Shown here piece after piece: positions 57,151 through 64,000 of a stretch of 64,000 nucleotides of DNA (position 1 is the stretch's first letter; each line of letters opens with the position of its first letter). The stretch spans positions 3,038,001 through 3,102,000 of the forward strand of contig NZ_AP027742.1 in assembly GCF_030296775.1 (NCBI RefSeq), given 5' to 3'. This DNA is from Claveliimonas bilis. GTDB lineage: Bacteria > Bacillota > Clostridia > Lachnospirales > Lachnospiraceae. The translations under genes and the position numbers were made by a program. The notes under the pieces are model-generated. The model was not told where the DNA came from. It was given only the letters and a program-made list of their open reading frames with translations, and searched no databases.

Positions 57151-58578
57151 CTATGATGCCTTCCATATCCCCACTGCCAGAACCGTCATATCATCTGCCG
57201 GAATCTCTCCGGAAAGTTCCAGCACCTGTTCCAATATATAGTGAGCCAGCTCTTCCGGATTACAGATAGTAGTTCCTCCGATCAGTGCTCCCAGCATGGC
57301 TTCCTGCTCTCCTACCGGAAGAGCATCCAGCACACCGTCTGTCACCATCACTACAAAATCTCCGTCTTCCAGCTGGCGTACACTTTTCTCAATCTCCAGT
57401 TCCTGCACCACTCCCACCGGAAGTGAGGCAGAGCTGATTTTCTCCACGCCTCCCCTGCTTCGTATAAATGTGACAGAAGCCCCGGATTTCAGGATCTCAC
57501 ATGTTCCCTGATAAAGATCGAAAATACACATATCTACTGTAGAAAAGCGGACTTCCTCCCTGCCTGCCACCAGGGCAGTGTTCATCATACGTATTGCTGT
57601 TTCCGGCGGAAATCCTGCCCCCAGAAGTTCCTCTAAAAGTTCTACTACCATTGCGCTTTCCTTAAAGGCACTCTCGCCGGACCCCATTCCGTCCGACAGG
57701 ACAACCCCTTCCTTTCCTCCTGGAAGCTCTGTCATCAGAAAAGTATCTCCCGATATCTTATCGCATCCTTTTCCGATTTTCGCAACGCCCTGCAGTGTAT
57801 GAAATCCTGCCCCTTCCATAAAAACGATTGTCCGGTATTCTTCCCCGATCACAGGCCGCTCTCCTTTTAAAAGGAGCATTCCCCGTCCTATGCAGGATGA
57901 AAGGACCTCGGCCGCCTCCTTGGAGGCCACACATTGTCCTCTTTGTGCCTTTAATGTCAAATGGACTTCATACCTTCCCTGTTTTGTCAGGAAAAACACG
58001 CTGCTCAAAAGTTTCAGTCCTATTCTCTTCATTCCCGCCTTTACCTTTTTCTCCAGATGGTCATCCATACAGATTCCTGCATCAAGCTCTCTTGCAGCAC
58101 TTTGTATCATTTCGGCAAACGCATTCATCTGAACTGCACACCCTCTGCGATTCAGGATAATTTTGTGATTCCATACCATCCTCTGTTTTTCAACTCCGAA
58201 TATTTCCAGCGTTTCCCTGAGAAATCTGGGCGCCATGACACATTTTTTCTGAAGATCTCTCTTTACTTCTATATTCATTTCCGCCCCGTATTCCTCTGCC
58301 GTCGCCAGGATCTCATATACCATCTGCCTGGTGCGGTCCCGGTTTTCTTTCAGGCACCATTCCTTTTTCTCGCAGTTTAAACACACTCTCTCCGAAACTT
58401 TTATGAACATATCTTCAAGTTCTTCCCTGGTAAAGGTCTGATGATATTCTTCCAGGCTCAAAAAGGTTTCTGACAGATGCCGGAGAGAATCTGCAAACCG
58501 GTCCATCTGTATTACATACGGATTAATAAACAACCCCTTTTCTTTTATCTCACTCATATTCATACTCTCCTGCCCCAT
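57151..58578 (-). CDS. spoIIE: SpoIIE-type PP2C phosphatase without the membrane domain
   Basis: 475 residues. The C-terminal phosphatase is complete: ISGDTFLMTELPGGKEGVVL, LSDGMGSGESAFKES with a metal Asp, FSTVDMCIFDLYQGTCEILK, VVMVTDGVLDAL, and PADDMTVLAVGI. A conserved central segment contains CLNCEKKEWCLKENRDRTRQ, as in SpoIIE of Clostridia. The 10-helix membrane region of Bacillus SpoIIE (about 827 residues in total) is absent; the protein starts with a soluble region. It dephosphorylates SpoIIAA to activate sigma-F. Upstream of tilS, as in Bacillus. Confidence 0.88.
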   Translation of the reverse strand: MGQESMNMSEIKEKGLFINPYVIQMDRFADSLRHLSETFLSLEEYHQTFTREELEDMFIKVSERVCLNCEKKEWCLKENRDRTRQMVYEILATAEEYGAEMNIEVKRDLQKKCVMAPRFLRETLEIFGVEKQRMVWNHKIILNRRGCAVQMNAFAEMIQSAARELDAGICMDDHLEKKVKAGMKRIGLKLLSSVFFLTKQGRYEVHLTLKAQRGQCVASKEAAEVLSSCIGRGMLLLKGERPVIGEEYRTIVFMEGAGFHTLQGVAKIGKGCDKISGDTFLMTELPGGKEGVVLSDGMGSGESAFKESAMVVELLEELLGAGFPPETAIRMMNTALVAGREEVRFSTVDMCIFDLYQGTCEILKSGASVTFIRSRGGVEKISSASLPVGVVQELEIEKSVRQLEDGDFVVMVTDGVLDALPVGEQEAMLGALIGGTTICNPEELAHYILEQVLELSGEIPADDMTVLAVGIWKAS

Positions 58579-58621
58579 TCATCTGCAATAGCTTTTTGTT
58601 CTATATGGCTGTAGAATAAAT

Positions 58622-58663
58622 AAAAGATAAGCTTCAGGAATTTCTTCCCGAAGCTTATCTTTT
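58622..58663 (-). terminator. Intrinsic terminator after divIC
   Basis: A 14-bp perfect stem (58622-58635 with 58650-58663) with T-rich tail on the minus strand, between divIC and spoIIE. Confidence 0.85.
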
Positions 58664-58711
58664 GTATTTTCCAACTTATTTTCTGTCTGCGCGCTCCTTA
58701 GAGCGTCCATT

Positions 58712-59035
58712 CTACCTGGCTTTGAAAATGATCTCATTTTCATGGACCAGTCCCAGTTTGTCCTTTGCCGTCTGTTCTATGTACTCATCCGTACCAACGT
58801 AATCTTCCAGTTCACTGATCTCTTCAGCCCGGTCCTTTTCTTCCTGGATACTTGCTTCCAGCTCTTTTTCCTGGGCAATATACTCCTTATTCCTGGCCTG
58901 CAAACTGATGCTGCTTACAGACACCACCATCACAAGCAGCATGATCACAGCGCTGATCCCCAGCATACTTCTCTTATGCTGCTGCACTCTTTTTCTCTGC
59001 TGTCTTACACGATTCTTTTGTTTAATACCACTCAT
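58712..59035 (-). CDS. divIC: Septum formation initiator DivIC/FtsB family
   Basis: 107 residues from ATG 59035; the open upstream frame overlaps yabQ out of frame. Basic cytoplasmic tail, one helix (SMLGISAVIMLLVMVVSVSS), then an external coiled coil (NKEYIAQEKELEASIQEEKD) and the DivIC end DEYIEQTAKDKLGLVHENEI. It bridges FtsL and DivIB in the divisome. Located after yabQ. Confidence 0.92.
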   Translation of the reverse strand: MSGIKQKNRVRQQRKRVQQHKRSMLGISAVIMLLVMVVSVSSISLQARNKEYIAQEKELEASIQEEKDRAEEISELEDYVGTDEYIEQTAKDKLGLVHENEIIFKAR

Positions 59036-59102
59036 AATTATACTCACCCGTCTGTCAGAATCTTTCTGACTATTATGTTCTATCTTATCTTTTTTTACAG
59101 GT

Positions 59103-59438
59103 TTATTCAATACTTTTCTTGGAATCTCTCTTCTTTTTCCCGTACATTTTTTTTCGGACTTTTGAGATAAATTTCGACATTTGATAAAAAAAGAGTCCGC
59201 CTGCCACAACACCTAGTATAAAGTACCATCGTATACTACCATTACTGGTATGGTAAATTTGCACAAATAAATATACGGCTGTCCCCGTCCAAAAAAGAAA
59301 ATCTTCTGCAGCAATGGCGGAAAGGGTATGATGCACGATTCGCCTGAACAATCTTATGCAGGTGTACGCACAACACAAAATCATTCCGGCAAGAACTGCC
59401 TCTAAAAACGCCGCTCCTTCTGCTTTGATCCCAGGCAT
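59103..59438 (-). CDS. yabQ: Spore cortex biosynthesis protein YabQ
   Basis: 111 residues with three to four hydrophobic helices (FLEAVLAGMILCCAYTCIRL, AIAAEDFLFWTGTAVYLFVQ, WYFILGVVAGGLFFYQ) and a basic tail. Family PF09578 pattern and its position between yabP and divIC identify it. Needed for spore cortex in Bacillus. Starts 4 bases after yabP. Confidence 0.9.
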   Translation of the reverse strand: MPGIKAEGAAFLEAVLAGMILCCAYTCIRLFRRIVHHTLSAIAAEDFLFWTGTAVYLFVQIYHTSNGSIRWYFILGVVAGGLFFYQMSKFISKVRKKMYGKKKRDSKKSIE

Positions 59439-59442
59439 GGCG

Positions 59443-59733
59443 TCACCGGAAAAGTTTGCTTAAAATATTTGCACTTTGCTTGCCCGGAGCATGCACCTCC
59501 GAGTAGGACATACTGTCTATGGTTCCCGCAAGATCCACTTCTCCCTTTTCAAGGCTTAACCGATTTACATGCAGGTCCGACCCCTTTACCATCAGCATCC
59601 CCTGCTCTGTCTCCAGCAGTATTTCATTTAAATCAAAAGACAGGACATCCAGTACTCCTGTTACCAAACTCGTTTTTCTGTTATTTACTACAAGTTTGTG
59701 GCTTCTTCCGGCCTGTTTTTCTTCCATTGTCAT
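59443..59733 (-). CDS. yabP: Sporulation protein YabP
   Basis: 96 residues. RSHKLVVNNRKTSLVTGVLD, VLSFDLNEILLETEQGML, HVNRLSLEKGEVDLAGTIDS are typical of YabP/YqfC. I place the start at ATG 59733, 5 bases after AAGG; GTG 59736 and ATG 59727 are alternatives. Sigma-E regulated in Bacillus. Followed by yabQ. Confidence 0.9.
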   Translation of the reverse strand: MTMEEKQAGRSHKLVVNNRKTSLVTGVLDVLSFDLNEILLETEQGMLMVKGSDLHVNRLSLEKGEVDLAGTIDSMSYSEVHAPGKQSANILSKLFR

Positions 59734-59776
59734 CACAACCTTTCTTGATAATCATATGAAAGGTATGCGGAAATTA

Positions 59777-60016
59777 TTACAAGTATTTGAACAAGTCTTT
59801 AGCCTCTTCTTTTTTTGTGGTCTCTTTTATATCCAGTACTTCCACCTTCACTGTTTTTGTTCCAAACTGGATCTCTATTATATCCCCCTCTTTTACTTTC
59901 ACCGATGCCTTTGCCACATTACCGTTTACAAGGACACGGCCTGCATCACAGGCTTCATTTGCCACTGTTCTTCTTTTGATCAGCCTGGAAACCTTCAGGA
60001 ATTTATCCAATCTCAT
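59777..60016 (-). CDS. rqcP: S4-domain RNA-binding protein RqcP (YabO/Hsp15 family)
   Basis: 79 residues from ATG 60016 behind AGGAGG; the ATG at 60025 abuts that box. S4 fold: MRLDKFLKVSRLIKRRTVAN, EACDAGRVLVNGNVAKASVK, VKEGDIIEIQFG. RqcP works with RqcH in ribosome rescue by alanine tailing. It precedes yabP, as in Bacillus. Confidence 0.92.
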   Translation of the reverse strand: MRLDKFLKVSRLIKRRTVANEACDAGRVLVNGNVAKASVKVKEGDIIEIQFGTKTVKVEVLDIKETTKKEEAKDLFKYL

Positions 60017-60039
60017 TTTTATCATCCTCCTAACAAAAA

Positions 60040-60067
60040 GGATGGCACTGCTTTTGCAATGCCATCC
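60040..60067 (-). terminator. Intrinsic terminator of the HU gene
   Basis: GGATGGCA/TGCCATCC stem with TTTTTG on the minus strand, just before the rqcP ribosome binding site. Confidence 0.8.
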
Positions 60068-60097
60068 CTATTATATTCCACACATAAAACTTCAGAA

Positions 60098-60373
60098 TTA
60101 TGCGTTTACAGCATCCTTTAAAGCTTTTCCAGCTTTGAATTTTGGTGCTTTGCAAGCTTCGATCTTCATTGTCTTTCCTGTCTGCGGATTTCTTCCTTCT
60201 CTTGCTGCTCTCTTGCTTACTTCAAAAGTTCCGAATCCTACTAACTGTACTTTTTCTTCTTTCTTCAGTTCTTCTGTAACTACGTCGATAAAAGCTTTCA
60301 GAGCTTTTTCAGTATCTTTTTTAGACAATTCTGCCTGTTCTGCAATTGCTGCTACTAATTCTGTTTTGTTCAT
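60098..60373 (-). CDS. hup: HU family DNA-binding protein
   Basis: 91 residues from ATG 60373, with GGAGGAG upstream. [80 protein letters not shown]: complete HU sequence with the PxTG-type arm. Nucleoid protein, highly expressed from its near-consensus promoter. Confidence 0.97.
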   Translation of the reverse strand: MNKTELVAAIAEQAELSKKDTEKALKAFIDVVTEELKKEEKVQLVGFGTFEVSKRAAREGRNPQTGKTMKIEACKAPKFKAGKALKDAVNA

Positions 60374-60482
60374 GGATAACTCCTCCTTCTGTTTTATGAT
60401 AGAACCTTTATTCAATTCTATTCAATCTTCAAACATTGCCATTGCAAAGCCAGCTCTCTTTGCAGCGGCGCCTTTCAATAAA

Positions 60483-60511
60483 GTTATACAGTTTTTCCCC
60501 TTGTTTGTCAA
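60483..60511 (-). promoter_or_regulatory. Promoter of the HU gene
   Basis: Minus strand TTGACA (60506-60511), 17-bp spacer, TATAAC (60483-60488). Confidence 0.85.
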
Positions 60512-60524
60512 GGGAAAATCCCCG

Positions 60525-60549
60525 AAAATCCCTCTATTTCAGAGGTTTT
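60525..60549 (-). terminator. Terminator after phosphoglucomutase
   Basis: AAAACCTCT/AGAGGGATTTT stem with a 5-base loop, just upstream of the HU promoter on the minus strand. Confidence 0.6.
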
Positions 60550-60566
60550 CCGGATTTTGTGACGAT

Positions 60567-62303
60567 TTAAAGCATCTGGTCGATCATTGCCAGAACATCT
60601 TTGCCCATTTTTTCTGATTTCTCGTCAGAATCTGCCACAGATGTTCCTTTTACGCCATAATAGAATTTTACTTTAGGTTCCGTTCCGGACGGCCTTACAC
60701 AAAGCCATGCATCGTCGCTTAAATCATAGTAAAGCACATTGGATTTCGGCAGCCCGGTTCCTGTCTTTTCCCCTGTTTCCACGTTAAGGATTTCATCTGC
60801 CTGGTAGTCTCTGGTCTTCAGAACCTGATATCCTGCCACTTCCTTCGGCGGATTCTTTCTGAGGGTATCCATGATCTCCTGGATCTTCTGCAGACCTTCA
60901 ATTCCTTTCAGGGTAATAGACTGAATGGAATCTTTATAATATCCGTATTTTTCATACATATCCAGCATAGCATCCCACAATGTTTTTCCTTTAGTCTTGT
61001 AGTACGCCGCCGCCTCGCACAGAGCCATTGTAGCAACGATAGCATCCTTATCTCTTGCATGTGTACCGATCAGGCAGCCGTAACTCTCCTCAAATCCAAA
61101 GAGATAGGTTCCCTTTCCGCTTGTCTCAAATCCAAGGATCTGCTGTCCGATATATTTGAACCCTGTCAACACCTCAATAAGACCGATTCCATACCCTTTT
61201 GCGATAGCATCCGCCAGATTTGATGTAACAATCGTTTTGATCAGATATCCGTCGTCCGGCAGACTTCCCCATGCAGCCTGCCGCTGTCCGATCTCATAAT
61301 CCGCCAGCAGGCATCCTGACATATTTCCTGTAAGAACTTTATACTCTCCGGATTTTGTATCTTTTACATAAACGCCGAGCCGGTCTGCATCCGGGTCTGT
61401 CGCAAGAACAAGATCTGCATCCACCTCTTTTGCCAGCTTCAGTCCCAGTTCAAAAGCCTCTTCCGCCTCCGGGTTCGGATAAGATACTGTCGGGAAGTTT
61501 CCGTCCGGCAGCTCCTGCTCTTTTACAACATAAACATTTTCAAATCCAAGCTCTTTCAGCACACGCCTTGCCGGAATGTTTCCGGTTCCGTGCAGCGGGC
61601 TGTATACGATCTTCAGGTCCTTACCTACCGCATCAATCGCATCCTGATGGATCACCTGCTTTTTCAGCTCTGCAATATAACTGTCGTCAATGGCAGCCCC
61701 GATCGTCTCGTACAGCCCTGCCTCTTTTGCATCATCAAGACTCATGGTCTTTACGTTATTGTAATCCGTAACCGCCTTTACCTCATCCATGATCCCTTTG
61801 TCATGAGGAGGTGTGATCTGGGCGCCGTCCTCCCAGTACACTTTATATCCGTTATATTCCGGAGGATTATGGCTTGCTGTTATATTGATTCCTGCTGCAC
61901 ATCCCAGATGGCGTACTGCATAGGACAATTCCGGTGTTGGCCGAAGAGATTCAAAGACGTATGCCTTGATTTTGTTTGCCGCCAGGCACAGCGCCGCCTC
62001 ATCTGCAAATTCCGGAGACATATTCCGGGAATCGTAAGCGATCGCCACTCCTTTTCCTTCCATTCCTTTTTTCAGGATGTAATTCGCAAGTCCTTGTGTG
62101 GCTTTGCGAACAGTATAAATATTCAGCCGATTTGTTCCTGCTCCGATGATCCCTCTAAGTCCTGCCGTACCAAACTCAAGATCCTTATAAAAACGTTCTT
62201 TTATCTCGTTCTCATCGTTTTCAATCCCTTTGAGCTCCGCTTTGGTATCCGCATCGAAATAAGGATTGGAGAGCCATTCTTCGTACTTTTCCCTGTATTC
62301 CAT
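60567..62303 (-). CDS. Phosphoglucomutase/phosphomannomutase, alpha-D-phosphohexomutase family
   Basis: 578 residues. GTAGLRGIIGAGTNRLNIYT N-terminus, catalytic Ser in TASHNPPEYNGYKVY, Mg loop DPDADRLGV, sugar loop GFEESYGCL, phosphate loop RPSGTEPKVKFYYG. It interconverts glucose 1- and 6-phosphate, which would also take up products of galactose-1-phosphate metabolism from GH112. Length fits the PgcA group. Confidence 0.95.
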   Translation of the reverse strand: MEYREKYEEWLSNPYFDADTKAELKGIENDENEIKERFYKDLEFGTAGLRGIIGAGTNRLNIYTVRKATQGLANYILKKGMEGKGVAIAYDSRNMSPEFADEAALCLAANKIKAYVFESLRPTPELSYAVRHLGCAAGINITASHNPPEYNGYKVYWEDGAQITPPHDKGIMDEVKAVTDYNNVKTMSLDDAKEAGLYETIGAAIDDSYIAELKKQVIHQDAIDAVGKDLKIVYSPLHGTGNIPARRVLKELGFENVYVVKEQELPDGNFPTVSYPNPEAEEAFELGLKLAKEVDADLVLATDPDADRLGVYVKDTKSGEYKVLTGNMSGCLLADYEIGQRQAAWGSLPDDGYLIKTIVTSNLADAIAKGYGIGLIEVLTGFKYIGQQILGFETSGKGTYLFGFEESYGCLIGTHARDKDAIVATMALCEAAAYYKTKGKTLWDAMLDMYEKYGYYKDSIQSITLKGIEGLQKIQEIMDTLRKNPPKEVAGYQVLKTRDYQADEILNVETGEKTGTGLPKSNVLYYDLSDDAWLCVRPSGTEPKVKFYYGVKGTSVADSDEKSEKMGKDVLAMIDQML

Positions 62304-62338
62304 AATATAATACCTCCTGGTGGTTTTCTATGGTACTT

Positions 62339-62368
62339 ATTATACAACAGGTCTTCCTCTCTTTACAA
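62339..62368 (-). promoter_or_regulatory. Promoter of the phosphoglucomutase gene
   Basis: Minus strand TTGTAA (62363-62368), 18-bp spacer, TATAAT (62339-62344). Confidence 0.7.
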
Positions 62369-62410
62369 GAGAAATGCTGTTGTCAGGGCACAAGAAGGCG
62401 CTTGTTCATC

Positions 62411-63400
62411 CTAGCTTAGGCGAAAGGCGAAAACCGTCTCCAGAAACTGCCGTTTCTCCTCAATCTGCCGAATGGCTGTTTTTAGTTTTTCCACATTTTT
62501 CACAGAGATCCACGCTTTATTCGACCGGTAGTATGAGTCTGCCAGCTTCCAGAATTTCTCAGGATAGATGAGCCTGAGTTTCAGATAGCCTTCTTCCTCC
62601 CTTGTCAAAGGCCGGATCGCATCATAGGCATCCAGCATATGGCCGCCTGCCCTGATGTTCCACCCCTGTTTTTCCATTGCTTTTCTGAGGAAATAATAGA
62701 CATCCTCTGCCTGAATGTGATAGCCGGATCTGTCAAAATTGGTCGTCGCAATTCCATCGTCTGTCATCAAAATATTATGGTAATTATAATCCCCATGGAT
62801 CATCATTCCCTTTTCCCGGCATTCCTGAAAGAGTCTGTCACAGGGCATATCCTGTGCTTCTTCAAAAGCCGCTTCCGCCCACTGAAAGATTCTGTCAAAA
62901 CATTTGAGAAACTCCATCTCAAACTCTCCCAGAGGTGATTGATTTCTCATAAATTTCCGTATTTTTTTCAGCTGTTGATTGTGCCGGGCATACTCATCCC
63001 GGATGCTGCATTTTGCCGCATTCTCCCCTTCAGGTATTTCCGTCATAAAACGATGCAGATGCGCAAGGTTGGCTGTACCCTCCAAAAGTTCTTTCCCTTT
63101 TCGGATATCACATTCCCGTCCCCGGAACCAGCGCTTCAGTATATAATTTCTGCCCTCTTCCGAGGTGCTGACATATTCTCCCGTCTGGTTGGGTATCAGC
63201 TGGTCTGTCCGTGCATATCCTTCCTCTTCCAGATGGCTGCACAGCTTCTGCACTGCCAGGATACGCCGCTTTGACATCCCGGCTTCCCTAAGCAGCAGGA
63301 AGCCCTGATCCGTATCGCAAAAAAATGCACCCCTTGTTTTGCGGGTGCTCTTTACTATGATTGGATATTGTTCCAATATACTTAATTCGTAATCCTGCAT
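62411..63400 (-). CDS. CotS family spore coat kinase-like protein
   Basis: 329 residues of the aminoglycoside phosphotransferase-like kinase fold. ATP lobe (GFLLLREAGMSKRRILAVQK, NYILKRWFRGRECDIRKGKE), catalytic MIHGDYNYHNIL with HGDxxxxN, and the metal motif as NFDRSGYHIQAEDVYYFLRK, where N-F-D is close to the IDFD of CotS. Role in spore coat formation is by family. It stands between phosphoglucomutase and cca. Confidence 0.85.
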   Translation of the reverse strand: MQDYELSILEQYPIIVKSTRKTRGAFFCDTDQGFLLLREAGMSKRRILAVQKLCSHLEEEGYARTDQLIPNQTGEYVSTSEEGRNYILKRWFRGRECDIRKGKELLEGTANLAHLHRFMTEIPEGENAAKCSIRDEYARHNQQLKKIRKFMRNQSPLGEFEMEFLKCFDRIFQWAEAAFEEAQDMPCDRLFQECREKGMMIHGDYNYHNILMTDDGIATTNFDRSGYHIQAEDVYYFLRKAMEKQGWNIRAGGHMLDAYDAIRPLTREEEGYLKLRLIYPEKFWKLADSYYRSNKAWISVKNVEKLKTAIRQIEEKRQFLETVFAFRLS

Positions 63401-63490
63401 ATTACCTTCCCCTGCACTCTACATTATCATGTTCTGTTTAATGTATGATGCCAGTTAAGGTAATATGACAGAATCCTGTGAATCGCAAAG

Positions 63491-64000
63491 TCATGACTGA
63501 CTGTAAATCTCTTTCGCCCTTTTCAGAAGCATCTCTTTTGTGTTCCTTTCAGGCATTTCCAATACCTCTTCCAGAAGTTTGTCAAGAATCTCCCCCATTT
63601 CCCGTCCCGGACGGATCCCCTCTGTTATCAGGTCCCTTCCATTGACTGCCAGCTCCTTCACGGAAGTACACTGGTTCAGTGATAAGATTTCTTTATAAAT
63701 CGCTTCCACCTTACTGATATCGTCCAGTTTCTCTCTTCTTAGATATTCGCTCTGGGCCAAAACATCTGCCCGCCGTACTTCCAGATAAAGGGGAAACAGC
63801 TCTTTTCCTATCCGGTTCATAGCCCGCCGCACATTTGCCGGGGTCGCCGGCATTCTCAGGTCATGGTAGCAGACCAGCTTTGCCGTCTTTCTAAGGGTAT
63901 CATTATCAAATTTCAGGCGGCGCATGACTGTCCTGGTAATTTCCTCACTTTTGACCGCATGTCTTTTAAAATGAGCAACTCCGTCTTCATCCACAGTCTT
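63491..64000 (-). CDS. cca: CCA tRNA nucleotidyltransferase, C-terminal part cut by window edge
   Basis: About 169 codons of the 3' end. The HD-type region after the nucleotidyltransferase head is visible (VDEDGVAHFKRHAVKSEEIT, LVCYHDLRMPATPANVRRAM, RIGKELFPLYLEVRRADVLA), ending with GRDLITEGIRPGREMGEILD and LLKRAKEIYSQ. The frame is open to the window end. It adds or repairs CCA at tRNA 3' ends, needed for tRNA-Asn in this window, which lacks an encoded CCA. Confidence 0.9.
   Translation of the reverse strand, partial: KTVDEDGVAHFKRHAVKSEEITRTVMRRLKFDNDTLRKTAKLVCYHDLRMPATPANVRRAMNRIGKELFPLYLEVRRADVLAQSEYLRREKLDDISKVEAIYKEILSLNQCTSVKELAVNGRDLITEGIRPGREMGEILDKLLEEVLEMPERNTKEMLLKRAKEIYSQS

Overview
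The window is chromosomal DNA from a spore-forming Clostridia of the family Lachnospiraceae. The evidence is a complete 16S rRNA gene of Clostridium cluster XIVa type, moderate GC content, strong GGAGG ribosome binding sites, typical Lachnospiraceae families (DUF5711, DUF6903, EFR1-like flavodoxin-ferredoxin, MPN-like/LysM protein) and the spoIIE-divIC-yabQ-yabP sporulation cluster. Carbohydrate genes (GH112 phosphorylase, Cys-type sulfatase with its maturase, sugar ABC importer) point to a gut, host-glycan-using species. I did not assign a species.

Layout. 0-13.3 kb: a candidate sulfated host-glycan locus with two AraC regulators, a CUT1 ABC importer, a cytoplasmic sulfatase, a TauE-type anion exporter, an anSME maturase and a GH112 galacto-N-biose/lacto-N-biose phosphorylase. 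An odd Gfo/Idh/MocA-acyltransferase chimera lies at its left edge. 13.5-18.5 kb: EamA transporter, heavy-metal P-type ATPase with divergent TetR gene, HxlR regulator with an arginase-fold protein. 18.5-21.3 kb: flavin redox module (flavodoxin lipoprotein, DUF4405 membrane protein, ApbE). 21.3-26.1 kb: a three-gene defence-like operon, AbiEi antitoxin, AbiEii toxin and a 1028-residue TOTE-type primase-helicase-PLD protein. 26.2-31 kb: a MerR-controlled redox operon in which four of six genes are broken by deletions. 31-32.2 kb: gene relics and tRNA-Asn. 32.2-37.7 kb: an rRNA operon in the order 16S-5S-23S, with tandem promoters.

37.8-64 kb is mostly housekeeping and nearly all on the minus strand: cvpA, DUF5711, MPN-like/LysM protein, LytTR regulator, split transketolase and transaldolase, a pfk-dnaX-ybaB-recR-lacI operon preceded by an unusual tandem-repeat leader, map (plus strand), spoIIE-tilS-hpt-ftsH-amylase, the yabO/P/Q-divIC cluster, HU, phosphoglucomutase, a CotS-like kinase and the 3' part of cca.

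Most notable: (1) the AbiE plus TOTE operon, a possible composite defence system; (2) the intracellular sulfatase/maturase/exporter/GH112 set, which reads as a pathway that imports sulfated disaccharides, desulfates them and cleaves them by phosphorolysis; (3) the chimeric dehydrogenase-acyltransferase gene; (4) the decayed MerR operon with a textbook 19-bp spacer promoter; (5) the pfk leader with four 66-bp repeats and a terminator-like hairpin. All functional statements come from reading the sequence and recalling protein families; no database search was run.
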